A DNA stretch of 64,000 nt. Source: Ailurus styani. Lineage: Eukaryota; Chordata; Mammalia; Carnivora; Ailuridae. The stretch lies in the NCBI GenBank assembly GCA_002007465.1, contig LNAC01000277.1, positions 1,638,989 through 1,702,988 on the forward strand, given 5' to 3'. Under the pieces are notes generated by a model. It saw only the letters and a list, made by a program, of their open reading frames with translations, had not been told where the DNA came from and did no database searches. Made by a program: the position numbers and the translations under genes. Position 1 is the stretch's first letter, and every line of letters begins with the position of its first letter. Shown one piece after another: positions 24,331 to 35,900 of the stretch.

Positions 24331-25097
24331 TAAAATTTTCAGTGTAATCTTGTATCTAAGATTATATCACTTGTGCAGTCATAAATGATGTATAAATGGC
24401 ATGTTTGTGCATCTTGCACACTGACAATTTTTATGAATGAATACACAAAAATGCTTACAATTCGAGAAAATGGATGGCGGCACACTATTTTGAAAACGGT
24501 CCTTAAGCACTGGCAGCAAATGATGAGGGAAATGGTCGGTGTCTTTTGGTGCCATTCAGGGCAACTGTATTCTCAAGCCCTCTCTCTAGCAGAGCGTGCT
24601 GGAAACAGCCATGAAGCTCTTTCCTTAGAGACTCGTCCTCTCTCTCCGGAACCCTGCTACAGAACGGAGAACGCACACCGCTTCAAGGATAACATGCATG
24701 CACGTCGCTGTGCTCTGAGCACTGCTCGTGCATCAGAGACATCACACTCCCTAAATCCGGTCCCACAAGTGTGTGCGTGTGAGTGTGGCATTTACCAACA
24801 AATGAACAGAAGGCAACGAGAGCTCGCCTCCTAGAAATAACATTCCCCATCCCTTCCCAGGCAGGCTGCTCCGAGCCTCCTCTGGGGCGAACACCGGAGT
24901 GCCTTCCCCACGGGGACGGAGCCTCACATTAACAACCCTCTCAGGGCTAAGTCAGCTCCAGCTTTGTGTGTAAGTCCACTCGGCGCCATATGGCAGTTTC
25001 CAATTCCTTTAGCAACTCAAGTCTGGCTAGGCTGCCCGCGATGATTCGTTCTTAAAAGGAAGACCCCTTCGGGGAGCAGCAATGCCCCTTCACTTAC

Positions 25098-25660
25098 CTA
25101 GCTCCCACAGACCCCGCTCAGCAGGCGGCTCGGGCTCGGGCACCACAAAGGGTTGTGGGATCCCCCGCTCCCTCCGGGGCTCCTCTCCCTGCGACGGTCC
25201 CCTTCGCCAATGATCTGTCGCTGGAAATCCCCCTCCCCTCCACGGAGAGGAGGGTCTCCCCGGCTGGCTGGAGCTCCCGGCGTGTTTCCCCCTCTCCTCA
25301 CATCCCTGACTCTGTTCACGGTCTCTAGCAGGAAAGCTCAAAGGAGAGGCGGCGGGAGGAAGCTAAGGTATCCTTAAGCAGAACAATAATCTTCCTCGAT
25401 CTTCGCCCCCTTCCCCACGCGGGCCCCCATCCCCCTGCCGCCGCCGCCCAGCCAGGAGAGGGCTGGGACAGAAAAGGAAAAATCGAGCGGGGCTGAGCGC
25501 GCCGCGCGGAAGGAGCCGGGAAGGCAAGCCGCGCGGGCCGGAGAGTTGCCGCTCGCTGGGGCTGCCGGCGGAGAGGCGGCGGCGGTCGGCGCGGGCGGAG
25601 GGCGGTGGGTGCTTGGTGGGTGTGTGTCTGTGGCGGAGCCGGGGAGAGGCTGGGCGCGGG
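25098..25660 (-). other. probable first exon of an unidentified gene (5'UTR), partial
   Basis: On the minus strand the island reads through to CTGTGGGAGCTAG and then GTAAGTG, a near-perfect U1 donor (exon end 25,098, intron from 25,097). The transcription start is unknown and may fall in or beyond the N gap. No ATG frame of useful length reaches the donor; the 83-codon frame across it begins only at a TTG. An 18-codon ATG frame (25,430 to 25,374) lies inside and would act as an upstream ORF. I therefore see a non-coding leader exon whose gene continues left of coordinate 25,000. No downstream exon was recognised within the window, implying an intron of at least 25 kb. Confidence 0.45.
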
Positions 25661-25665
25661 AGGCG

Positions 25666-25936
25666 NNNNNNNNNNNNNNNNNNNNNNNNNNNNNNNNNNN
25701 NNNNNNNNNNNNNNNNNNNNNNNNNNNNNNNNNNNNNNNNNNNNNNNNNNNNNNNNNNNNNNNNNNNNNNNNNNNNNNNNNNNNNNNNNNNNNNNNNNNN
25801 NNNNNNNNNNNNNNNNNNNNNNNNNNNNNNNNNNNNNNNNNNNNNNNNNNNNNNNNNNNNNNNNNNNNNNNNNNNNNNNNNNNNNNNNNNNNNNNNNNNN
25901 NNNNNNNNNNNNNNNNNNNNNNNNNNNNNNNNNNNN
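25666..25936. other. assembly gap (271 N)
   Basis: Run of N in the GC-richest part of the CpG island. All frames reported across it are meaningless. Confidence 0.99.
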
Positions 25937-26193
25937 CGGGGAGAGCCCGGGGCGCCCCGCGGACGAGCGCTGTGGTGGCTTCGCGGGATTCCCTGGGCGC
26001 CTGTGCTTCCCGCTGCTGGGCTCTCCCCGCGCCCGCCCTGACGCGACCCTGACCCGGGGCCCGCTACTCGACCCGGGGAGGCCAGGGTGAGGAGAGATCG
26101 CTGCTGAGGGATAGGGCCCCGAGTCTTTTCCCGAGCGCAGACGGGATCTGACTTTCCTCTCAGCACCGCCAGGTCCGTTCGGGGGCCGTAACA

Positions 26194-26215
26194 CCCCCCC
26201 CCCCCCCCCCCCCCC
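26194..26215. repeat. poly(C) tract of 22
   Basis: Twenty-two consecutive C at the island edge; on the minus strand poly(G). A lone N follows at 26,260. Length is unlikely to be assembled exactly. Confidence 0.9.
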
Positions 26216-26480
26216 AATGGAAATGTGGTCAGCAACACTCTGGGCAGGAAACTACCAGANAGCCTTAACTCTTGCTTCCCACGGGGGCGCTATTCATCCT
26301 CTGGCTGGCTTTCTTTTACCCGCTCTCCCTGCGATCTGGAGAATTTGTGCCAAGTTCCTCCTCGGCGAGGCCGCCTGGTGGACACGCAGACCTTTCCCTA
26401 CCTTCAGGGCGCGGTAAAGACAGGATGAACTTGAATAAAAACATCGCTGGACTCTCCAATTCCCTGAGCCGTGTGCTCCT

Positions 26481-27295
26481 TAATGGGCCCAGGTAGAGAG
26501 GCGTTTAGGAAAACAAAGTAGCTTAAAACATCCTATAAAAAAGCATGTAGGCCATGGTAGTATATTTAAAGCTGGGACTCCCTTCTGAGTTTCTTTAGGC
26601 CAAGAAAGATGGGTATTGAAGAGAGTCAAAATGCACTCAGTTTTAAATAGGTCTCATTTAGTCCTTGCTTCTGTTTTAGTGGCCCTGAGGCGTACTGGGA
26701 ACCACTGTCATCTAGGGATCTCTACACCTTGATTTCTCGCCCCTGCATAGGCCTTACCTTGTGCCGGGTGTTTGTTTTTTTCGAGGTGCCAGATGTTGGG
26801 TAGGATGTTTCATATAGAAGTTGGCCCTTCACACGCCATCACCCTCTGCCCAGGACCTGTCCTGGTCCTTTGCTCTTCTTGAGGCTTCTCAAGTATGAAC
26901 ACTAAGAAGAGAAAGAGGACTTCCAGATTCCTACGCCTTTATCACCAACCCTGACCTGTTTCCAAGCTTCGGCTCCACATTTCCAGGGACCAGCAGCATG
27001 TCCGCTTCTGTGCTTTAGGTCTTTCCATCTCCCCCATACATTTCACATGCTTTCTGTGGATTGGTCTTCCCCAGTACAACCCTGACGATCTCATTGCCCT
27101 GATCACAAAGGTCCCCTAGTTCCTCCTTCCCTGCCAGTGTTTGCCCACCTGTGCCCTTGCATGTGGAAATCTTTCCTTCTAGGATGCCCCTTTCCCCTTC
27201 TCACATCCCAGCACTTCAGGTCCCACTTCAGACTCTGCATCCTTCTCTGCCTTCCTAAAGACTATATGTACTTCCCCTGTTCAGGTCTTACTTTT
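26481..27295. other. unassigned DNA with possible L2 remnant
   Basis: Text at about 27,130-27,290 ('tgtgcccttgcatgtggaaa', 'cacttcaggtcccacttcag') resembles reverse-oriented L2. The rest is unassigned. No gene seen. Confidence 0.4.
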
Positions 27296-27297
27296 TA

Positions 27298-27478
27298 TTA
27301 TTACTTTTTAAAGATTTTATGTATTCATTTGCCAGAGAGAGAGAGAGAGAGCTCGCACAAACAGGGGGAACAGCAGGCAGAGTGAGAAGGAGAAGCCCGA
27401 TGGGGGACTTGATCCCGGACCCTGGGATCACGTCCTGAGCCAAAGGCAGAGGCTTAACCCACTGAGCCACCCAGGTCC
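27298..27478 (-). mobile_element. Can-SINE
   Basis: 'aaagattttatgtattcatt' tail side and 'aacccactgagccacccagg' head. Its head faces the head of the plus-oriented SINE 27 bp to the right. Confidence 0.9.
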
Positions 27479-27505
27479 CGGGTTTTACTATTTAAGTAAG
27501 TTTCT

Positions 27506-27704
27506 CGGGGCACTTGGGTGGCTCAGTGGGTTAAGCCTCTGCCTTTGGCTTAGGTCATGATCTCAGGGTGCTGGGATCGAGCCTCTCATTGGGCTCTCTG
27601 CTCAGCAAGGAGCCCGCTTGCCCCCTGTCTCTGCCTACCTCTCTGCCTATTTGTAATCTTTCTCTCTCTGTGTCAAATAAATAAATAAAATCTTTTTTAA
27701 AAAA
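27506..27704 (+). mobile_element. Can-SINE
   Basis: Head GGGGCACTTGGGTGGCTCAG, (AATA)n tail. Target-site duplication AAGTAAGTTTCT at 27,494-27,505 and 27,705-27,716. Confidence 0.93.
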
Positions 27705-27716
27705 AAGTAAGTTTCT

Positions 27717-29171
27717 TCAGGGTAGATTCGATATCACTTTGTTTGCATTCCTTACATTTAACCCAAAGCCACATATGTAAGAGATACCTATTTATCCACC
27801 GAACATTTATTTTGCAACTTCTCTCAGGCACTCTTTGTTAAATGAATAGAATTTATAAAATAGTTTAAGTTCACAAAAACCACATAAGATTCGCTTCAGG
27901 TGTGCCTAAATTTAAGTGATATACTCTTTTATAAATTTTAGAGGTGGTAAAAATCCCCTTACTTACTGGCCTTACATCAACATTACTGGTTACTGCAGTA
28001 AGAATTTAATTCGTTAATTTTTTTTTACTTTAAATTTCCATTAGAGTTTAGAAATCCAAATCCATTTTCCTATTAAGCAATTATTTGTCAAGAGATCAAA
28101 TTATCTATTGGCTAAAAGACATTGCTATTGTCTCCATTTTATGGAAGTAGGGTGTTAGAGTAGTGTATCCATCATGCCTGACTTGTGTCCTACAAGCATG
28201 CAATGCTATGGAAAAACAGTCTTTGGAAATAAAATCTAATTCCACTTAATAAATTACTCATGGCCTAAATAGGTTATGGAGAATCACCACTAGTATACAC
28301 ATTGTTTGGAATAGCTGAGTTCTACATATGCACAGCTTGAATTCTAGATGACTGCGAAGACTATGTTGATTATCACCACGTGGTTCTACTGCCTTAGAAT
28401 ATACGGTTGTATATTTTTTCAGTTGTTCTCTGAAGCAAAAGTGAAAATGATCTAGCTGAAAAATCAGACATGTTTTGACATTGCGCCTTAAGCCACTTAT
28501 TTTTTTTACATTTATTGATATTTATGGAAACATTCCTTTTGTTTGTATTTCAATTTCTCAGATTGACCTTGAATTTTGATGGACTTCTATTAATAAGAAA
28601 TAGGTAAGTGTTTTGTATGTCAAAATGCTTCCCTCATAATGCTTGATAAATAACTTTAATGTAAGTTTAACATGCAATAGTCTTATGCACATCAGCCAAT
28701 AAAATTTAGATGATGTGTTTCCTCATACATCATAACATGGGTATATTGAAACATATCTTTATATACACAAAAAATATCAAGCACAATAGATTTTTGGTAT
28801 TTTTTTGTTGAATAAAGTATTTGAAAATATTTAATTTAATATAACCTGAATAACATCATTACTAACTACACTTTAATGTTTTAAGTTGGAATTTCTTGGT
28901 GAATTGACTTGCAGAAAGAGCCTGTATAGATTAGAATAAAGTAGTAAAGGCTCAAGGATGAACATATTTAAAATGTTAAAAGAATAAGGATAAGAATTTA
29001 TGGTTTGGGAGACTGAAGAATTAAAGTCAGATTTAAGTTTTTGTAGAAGGTCAAACGGAAAGAAGTGTATGACATATTGAGTAAAAGCAAAATTAAAAAA
29101 GTTCTAAAAGAACAGTATTTTAAAAAGATGCCAAACCCCATTAAAGGAGAAATTTACAAACATTTGTGTAA
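27717..29171. other. no recognisable feature
   Basis: Very AT-rich unassigned DNA with no gene. Confidence 0.4.

Positions 29172-29217
<46 letters not shown>
29172..29217. repeat. (TG)n microsatellite
   Basis: About 23 perfect TG units. Confidence 0.95.
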
Positions 29218-29219
<2 letters not shown>

Positions 29220-30099
29220 TCTGGGAGGATATAATAACAAGGTAAAGAAATTATCTCTAAGAGTTTGAGAGGCAGGTTTTGTTTTATTTATTATAACCTG
29301 ATTATACCAAAAGATAGATGAATAGTAATCTTATTTAAGCATCAGCACCATGAGGATACCACATTTTTTATCATAATCAAATAAATTGAAATTATACTTT
29401 TTAAAAATAGGGGCTAATACTTCTGTGGTGCTTATCATCATACAAGAAAGCAACCACTGAAGAATAATTGAAATTTACCACATTCTGAGACCTGATATGC
29501 TGTCTTCTGCCCTTCTAAAGGAAAATGTAGGAAAGCTGGGATGGTTTAGAGCAACTCTCAGAACCTTAGCAGCCACTGAAATCCTACACTTGCACATTGC
29601 AGTGAAGGCTTGAAAAATAAATGAGCTGTCTGTGTGTTCTTCATTGAGGAGATAAGTACTATCTCATTGATTCTTTTGAATTTAGTTGAGACAGATTTGG
29701 CTGTCCTTTGAAGTTTAAAGTGAGAGATAAGCTCTAGACTGACTGAATTTGTATTTTTTTTTAACAGTTCTTGTACTGAGCATGAACTTTTTGAAAGATG
29801 CCAGTTGCTTAAACATAACATTTCTCTGCCATATAGTAGCATGAATCTAAGTACTGTGTTTGCATCCGTCCTTAGTGATGTTTCCAGACATTATGAGTCT
29901 AGAACTTAGTTTCTTCATAGGAATCTAAGAGGCTTAGGATGAGGGGTTTCTGGGATGAGTGAACTGCAAACTTCAAAAATATGCTACATAGGATCTGAAA
30001 TGTAACTGTTATTCTAGGACATGATGAAACAAGGATTGGATTCCTAGTTAGATCTTAGTCCTATGTCTGTTATGTTTTTGTGCTATGTAATAATAACAA
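29218..30099. other. no recognisable feature
   Basis: AT-rich unassigned DNA. Confidence 0.4.
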
Positions 30100-30104
30100 G
30101 TAAG

Positions 30105-30330
30105 TTTTACCAAGACATTTGCTATATGGCAGGCAATGGGCTAAATTATTTACAGGTATATGCTCATTTACTCCTTATAATAGTTCTTTGAGGTAGGTCC
30201 TATCATTATTCTATTTAATAAGGGAAGTAAGTGAACTAGAGAGAATTTAAATTATTTGCCTAAGCTCACACAGTCAAAACTGGAATTTGACTGAGATAGT
30301 ATGGCCTTAAAATTTTAGACTATTTTACCT
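30105..30330 (-). repeat. MIR
   Basis: Reverse-oriented MIR: 'tatggcaggcaatgggctaa', TCATTTACTCCTTATAATAG, 'tgaggtaggtcctatcatta', 'gcctaagctcacacagtcaa'. Confidence 0.8.
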
Positions 30331-32965
30331 CTGCCTCACCCCACACTGATACTACCTTTGTGCCTGTTTCACTAGGTTATCTCAGGTTTGTGTGGGAAAA
30401 TATCGTATAAAATATTATTTTTAATTTTCAGGATGGAAATCTGGTTAAGAGAAATGTGGGAGCTGCCAACCATAATCTACCTGAAGAAAAGAAAAGGAAA
30501 GAGAAGAAAAGAATGTGTTCCTGGTCTTAAAGGGGGATGGAGGTAGGATATACATCTTTTGTGTTCCTAATAGATAGATTGATGCTGCTCCACCCACACC
30601 ACTCACTAGTTGCCTGAATGATATTTGTCTGAGATTTGACCTGACAAGGCCGGGTACGTTTGGGATGAGGCATGTTGCCATGGACTAGGTTAAAAGCTTT
30701 CGGGCTTACATAGGGAAGGTACCTGTGTGAATCACAATCCATCCAAAAAGAGTAAACAGCTCCACATTGTGAACATAGCACCAGTGTGGTAGATCAGAAA
30801 GCTCTGGGGCTCTTAGAATAATCTAGGTTAGGGATAAGTAGGAAATGGAATAATCTCTAATAGGAGAGGAAATACAATCAGAAAAGAGCCCTCTTTACAA
30901 ACATGAAGGCGTTATTCTGGGCGCAGACTTCACATCATTATAAGTAAAAAGTGGATATAATGATGTAAGATGTCTCTCATCACCAGGCAAAGATCTTGAC
31001 TGTCAGAAGCCAAGATCACAACCACAACAAGCAAAATTAAATGAGTTTCCCACAGTCTTTTCTGAAAAATTTCTGTATAGATCTAGGACTCAACAAAGCA
31101 CTTGGATTTAAATTGTGGTAGATATTCTAACAGTGCCTTTGTCCCCTTCTGAGAATAAAGTCTGAGCTGATGGTACGTTCAACAGAGACATACTTCTAAT
31201 AGAACCATGATTTCTTAGAATGACAAAAAAGTATGCTGCCATATTTCTTGGTCTTCCCCATAATTGGCACTCTTGAACCTTTAAAACCTTCTTTGCAGTA
31301 TCAAGCAGAAATATTAATCATTACTAGGATCTGTAGCCTTAAAAGTATCATTTCTCGCTATTAATTAAGGCCATGCTTTAATGTTTTGTTCTAAATAAAA
31401 CATATTATGGTAATAAATGTAAAACCAGAACCTTTTAAAAGAACCCTAACATTGTATATTCACTAGAATTGTATCAAGAATTTAGTATAATAATTATTGA
31501 AAAGCACTAAGTATTAAAAATGAATAGATATAACTATTGAAAATTCATAGGCACTTATGAGAAGGAACAGAAACTCAAATATAAGCACATTTTCATTGAA
31601 ATATATTACAGAAATTGAAGAATGGTTTTTTTTCAGTAACTCTAACCTTCAGGTTGCTTAATTACCAGCAAATTGTCAGTTTATGGAATGGAATATATAG
31701 GCTAATTATGACACATATTCATTATTTTAGTTCATATAATATATATTACTATGCTACATATATTATTTGAAGTTAAATATTGTCTATGTATGTTTTACAT
31801 GTTTGGTTCTATTTATTAATCTAATCCTTTTCAATGAAAAATAAATGAAGACTTGTTTCAACAAACACGGTATGTTTTGGAACACAAGAACTAGTGATTA
31901 TGACTGGAATTTAAAATTCAGAAACAAAAATTTTGAAACGACAACTTCTTACACACCCAGCCACCACTTCTACTCTATGCATAACTAAACTAGACCCAAG
32001 TAGTTTTAGCATTTGTCATATTTCATATTTGATTTAGCTAATCACATTGCTCACAGTGATAATCACACATGGGAGAAAAGATGGAAATTCAAAATTGGAA
32101 ATTCAGACTGTTAAATCAGTCTAACTGGCACAAAAGCAATTTAATTGGACTTTCTGCTCCTGCTATCAAATAAACCCCCTCCCACTACCCTAGCTGTTGA
32201 TGAGTTCAAAAGGCACTGCGTTGTCAGACATATTGGCATCATTAAGGAAGCAAATCTTCATGAGATTTAAGTTAGCCATGACTCATCCTATCATGTCCCT
32301 TTCCCCCATATGAGAAAGTGAGGGCAAAGAAAACTAACCTCTCCCAAGAACAGCAACAAAAACCAAAACTGCATGTCTTCTGTGGTTAATGCTGATTGGA
32401 GTAGGGGGATAAAATCTCACCTGCATTAGAGAACCTCTCTTGATTCCTCTTTCACTACTTGTGTTTCCCTCCAAAACTAGTCCCTGATATTAGCTGTGGG
32501 TGTGCATCACTGGTACCGGGTGGGGTTCGCTAGTTAGAGTTCACACAAAGAGGAGTGTGGCCTTCTCTTAGACTGTTTTGAAATGACCAATTGCAATCAT
32601 TGTGACGATGCCTTTGGTAACAAGAGACACGAAATCTAGCGTAAGGCCCATCATATTCTCTATTACAGATTTCATTACTTTAAACATTTCTAATTCTTAT
32701 AGTCCCAGGAGAAAGCTTGAAAGTTTATCATTTTGCAAAAAATCCATTTGAAATTTTGAAGGGCACCCTATAGGATATCATTAAGTAATTGAAAAGAGCA
32801 TGTTTCTATCTAATATGTAAAATGAAATTTACCTATTAAGAATGACAAACTCAAGAGAGTTTGTTCCCGGGCACAAGAATTTCAATACAGTGTAAGGTTA
32901 TTGGCTTATGTAATTTAGTATGTTGCCCATGGCAATTGACAATAATTGTAGAACTAGAGATTAAA
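30331..32965. other. no gene seen
   Basis: Unique-looking AT-rich DNA. No coding exon, RNA or clear repeat identified apart from small A/T runs. Confidence 0.4.
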
Positions 32966-32998
32966 ACACACACACACGCACACGCACATACACACACA
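32966..32998. repeat. (AC)n imperfect microsatellite
   Basis: AC units with GC and AT interruptions. Confidence 0.85.
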
Positions 32999-33602
32999 AA
33001 CTTAAAAAAGTCAAGTGGATAAATTGAATTAGCTGAAATGTGAATGCTGAGGAAGGAAGACACACTTTGCTGTCTCTTTACAAACTCTCCAGTTTACTCC
33101 CTGAAGCATGAGATTTGAGTGCCCGTAGACAATATTATTGTGTGGCTTGCAGAACTATAAAGGACTCCTGGCATCCCCATTTGATAAATGTAGCTGTTGA
33201 CATTTAAATGACTCTGTTAAGATTTGACCTGGAAAATTACAATCCACTCTGTACACTTTATTACCAGAAGAATGTGGCCAGATGAGGGAATTTGGAAAAG
33301 AGTAACACAAATAATTGAAGAGGAAAATAGGAACAGGAACATTTAAATTGTACTACTAGAGTGAATGATGAGGAAACAGAGATAGATAAATCCTGTGTCT
33401 TAAGAATGATCATGTAAGTATGAATGGACCTAATGTTGAAATAATAATCAGTGACTTAAGGTAAATATAATCAAAGGTTAAATGTAACTACACTATATGA
33501 TTTTACAAGATAGGGAAAGTTCTTCCCAAAGTATTTAGTAAGCCCCTCTTTAAAACAAAACAAAACAAAAAGCGAAACAAAACAAATACTTAAAGAATGT
33601 AA

Positions 33603-34105
33603 GGTAGTGATCCTCAGGGGCACGTGCACCTGCATGTTTATAGCAGAAATGTCCACAATAGCCAAACTATGGAAAGAACCTAGATGTCCATCAACAGATG
33701 AATGGATAAAGAAGATGTGGTATATATATACAATGGAATACGATGCAGCTATCAAAAGAAACGAAATCTTGCCGTTTGCAACGACATGGATGGAACTGGA
33801 GGGTATTATGCTGAGCGAAATAAGTCAATCAGAGAAAGACAATTATCATATGATCTCTCTGATATGAGGAACTTGAGGGGCAGGGTGGGGGGTCNGATGG
33901 GATGGGGAAGGACACAAACCATAAGAGACTCCTGATCTCACAAAACAAACTGAGGGTTACTGGGGGGTGGGAGGGTAGGGATAGGGTGGATGGGTTATGG
34001 ACATTGGGGAGGGTTTGTGCTTTGGTGAGTGCTGTGAAAGATGTAACCCTGATGATTCACAGACCTGTACCCCTGGGGCAAAGAATAAAAATAAAATTAA
34101 AAAAA
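33603..34105 (+). mobile_element. 5'-truncated carnivore L1 3' end (503 bp)
   Basis: Holds the last part of ORF2 ('agaaatgtccacaatagcca', 'tgaatggataaagaagatgt', 'acgacatggatggaactgga') and the 3'UTR ending 'gcaaagaataaaaataaaat' plus an A tail. The target-site duplication AAAGAATGTAA lies at 33,592-33,602 and 34,106-34,116. A single N is at 33,895. It cannot encode a working protein. Confidence 0.93.
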
Positions 34106-34234
34106 AAAGAATGTAACTTGTTCATGATAAAGAGTTACTTTTCTCATACTCTAAGGGAAAAAAAAAGTACCTTAGAGCTTTTTTCCTAATAAAACTCACT
34201 AAGGCAATGGGCACCTAAGAACTGTGATACTTTC

Positions 34235-34463
34235 TTTGATTGATTGATTGATTGATTATTTATTTATTTATTTGTTTATTATTTCTGTAGAGAGGGGTGA
34301 GAAGGGGCAGAGGGAGAGGGAGAGAGAGGGAGAGAATCTTAAGTAGGCTCCTTACCCAGCATCCAGCCAGCTGCAACAGGGCTCCATCTCACTACCCTGA
34401 GATCATGACCTGCACTGAAATCAAGAATCTGATGCTTAATATACTGAGCCACCCAGGTGCCCC
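34235..34463 (-). mobile_element. Can-SINE with expanded tail
   Basis: (TTGA)n/(TTTA)n expanded tail on the left, AG-rich body, and 'atatactgagccacccaggt' head. Head-to-head with the next SINE, 18 bp away. Confidence 0.88.
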
Positions 34464-34481
34464 TCTTTAAACATTTAAATA

Positions 34482-34681
34482 GGGCGCCTGGGAGGCTCAG
34501 TGGGTTAAAGCCTCTGCCTTCGGCTCAGGTCATGATCTCAGGGTCCTGGGATCGAGGCCCCCATCGGGCTCTCTGCTCGGCGGGGAGCCTGCTTCCTCCT
34601 CTCTCTCTCTGCCTGCCTCTCTGCCTACTTGTGATCTCTCTCTCTGTCAAATAAATAAATAAATCTAAAAAAAATTTAAAT
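34482..34681 (+). mobile_element. Can-SINE (young)
   Basis: Near-consensus body with (AAAT)n tail; perfect 13-bp duplication AAACATTTAAATA at 34,469-34,481 and 34,682-34,694. Confidence 0.95.
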
Positions 34682-34694
34682 AAACATTTAAATA

Positions 34695-35399
34695 ATAAGG
34701 TACATTATATATTTGGGGGACCCATTTTATGTTGAAAATATGTATTATATCGAGTAATAGACATTGACTTTGTTAAATATTTGGATTGCCTGTTCCATTG
34801 CTGTATTCCAAAATTATTTATGATTTAAAGATTTAAAATTCTAACAAGTCACCTGTCTAAATGAAAACTTATTTGACTGTCTCAGAGTAAGTGATTTCTG
34901 TAAAAAGTCATGCATTTTTTCCTTAAGAAATGTGTGGATTTCACAAAGTTTTCAGCATTCCTATTGGATATCCCTTCTTATTTTCTTCACACTATCACAG
35001 TTACAAACAATTTTATATCTGTCACAGCTAGAGGAACAGTTTTAGTAGCTAAAAATATTTAATAATTTCCACCACATTTGGGGTTGCCCCTTAGAAAGCT
35101 GCATGGAACTTAGGAAATTGGGAAATTCGGGAAGCCAGAATCAAAGTTGACCACATCCTCCTTCCTGATACTTCCATCTTTTCCTCCTGCCATGACCAGT
35201 ACTTGTCCCTAAGACTTCTGTCCATATGCAGATAACTGCTAAAGCCACATTTTCTAATCCTTTATCATTGCAATTAGTGTTACATTTCCAACTGTGTATT
35301 GGATTTTCTCACTTGGATATTCTGCCATTACCTCAGATTAATTCATCTGAAATAATTCTACCGCCTGATCACCATGCCTGACTGTTCTTTCCGTTGTCT
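34695..35399. other. no recognisable feature
   Basis: AT-rich unassigned DNA. Confidence 0.4.
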
Positions 35400-35900
35400 G
35401 CATCAAAGCTTTGTCAGCCATCTTTAACTCATGGCTTGTTCCCTCCCACATTCAGCTCCCTAACCAGGTACTATGAATTTTCTTTCATAATGGCTTCTAA
35501 CCCAGTCTTGAATGTACACACACACACACACACACACAGCCTCATATTCTGCCCCATTTCCACAGTTTCCTCCAGTATGAACATTTTCCCACTCTCACCT
35601 TCCCCAAACACTACTACCAATGTGGGTTCAAAAATCTCTCCCTGCTGCCTGTGAAATAAATGTCCAACCTCTTAGTCTGAGGTTCAAACCTTTCTATGAT
35701 TTGACTCTACCTCATGTTTCCACCCTCATTCCCCACACTCATTCCTATAGTCACTTTCCCTGAGAGATTCAGCCTTTCCAGTTCACTCTTCCAACCATGC
35801 CATGTTCTTATCTTGAAATACCCTTTCCTTCCTTTTCCATCAACCAGAATTCTAGTAAAACCTCATTTAAATCCCACTTACTCCCTGAAGTAACTTTCTT
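35400..35900 (-). repeat. L2-like fragment with (AC)n
   Basis: Pyrimidine-rich reverse-oriented L2-like text ('tctctccctgctgcctgtga', 'aacctttctatgatttgact', 'ccaaccatgccatgttctta'). A perfect (AC)n run lies at 35,515-35,538. Confidence 0.5.

Larger units (their letters stand above)
24880..26480. promoter_or_regulatory. CpG island, probable gene promoter
   Basis: GC content and CpG density rise abruptly from about 24,880 and fall after about 26,480, while flanks are AT-rich with few CpGs. The core (25,430-26,160) is extremely GC-rich with GGCGG/CCGCC boxes and is broken by an N run. Islands like this mark promoters of most broadly expressed or developmental mammalian genes. The island contains a consensus minus-strand splice donor, so transcription probably runs toward lower coordinates. 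The gene itself was not recognised. Confidence 0.85.

Noticed and set aside
24385..24834. 149-codon plus-strand open frame beside the CpG island
   Set aside because: No domain or family resemblance, ordinary composition for a GC-rising region, and no supporting splice or Kozak evidence. Better treated as chance.
25090..25341. 83-codon minus frame ending beyond the splice donor
   Set aside because: It starts with TTG, not ATG, and crosses the exon-intron border, so it would not be translated as such.
25325..26238. Long minus and plus frames over the CpG island (up to about 290 codons)
   Set aside because: They run through 271 Ns, which carry no information, and the sequenced parts are Pro/Arg/Gly/Ala-rich in several overlapping frames, typical of GC-rich DNA.
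33895..33895. Lone N in the young L1 as another duplicated join
   Set aside because: Unlike 9,769, 55,250 and 55,616, the flanks of this N are not duplicated and the L1 text continues collinearly; it is simply an uncalled base in a G-rich run. The same holds for 26,260.
33607..34189. Overlapping plus-strand frames suggesting a small protein family (also near 40,016-40,271 and 42,478-42,711)
   Set aside because: All are pieces of L1 ORF2 or L1 3'UTR read in different frames.
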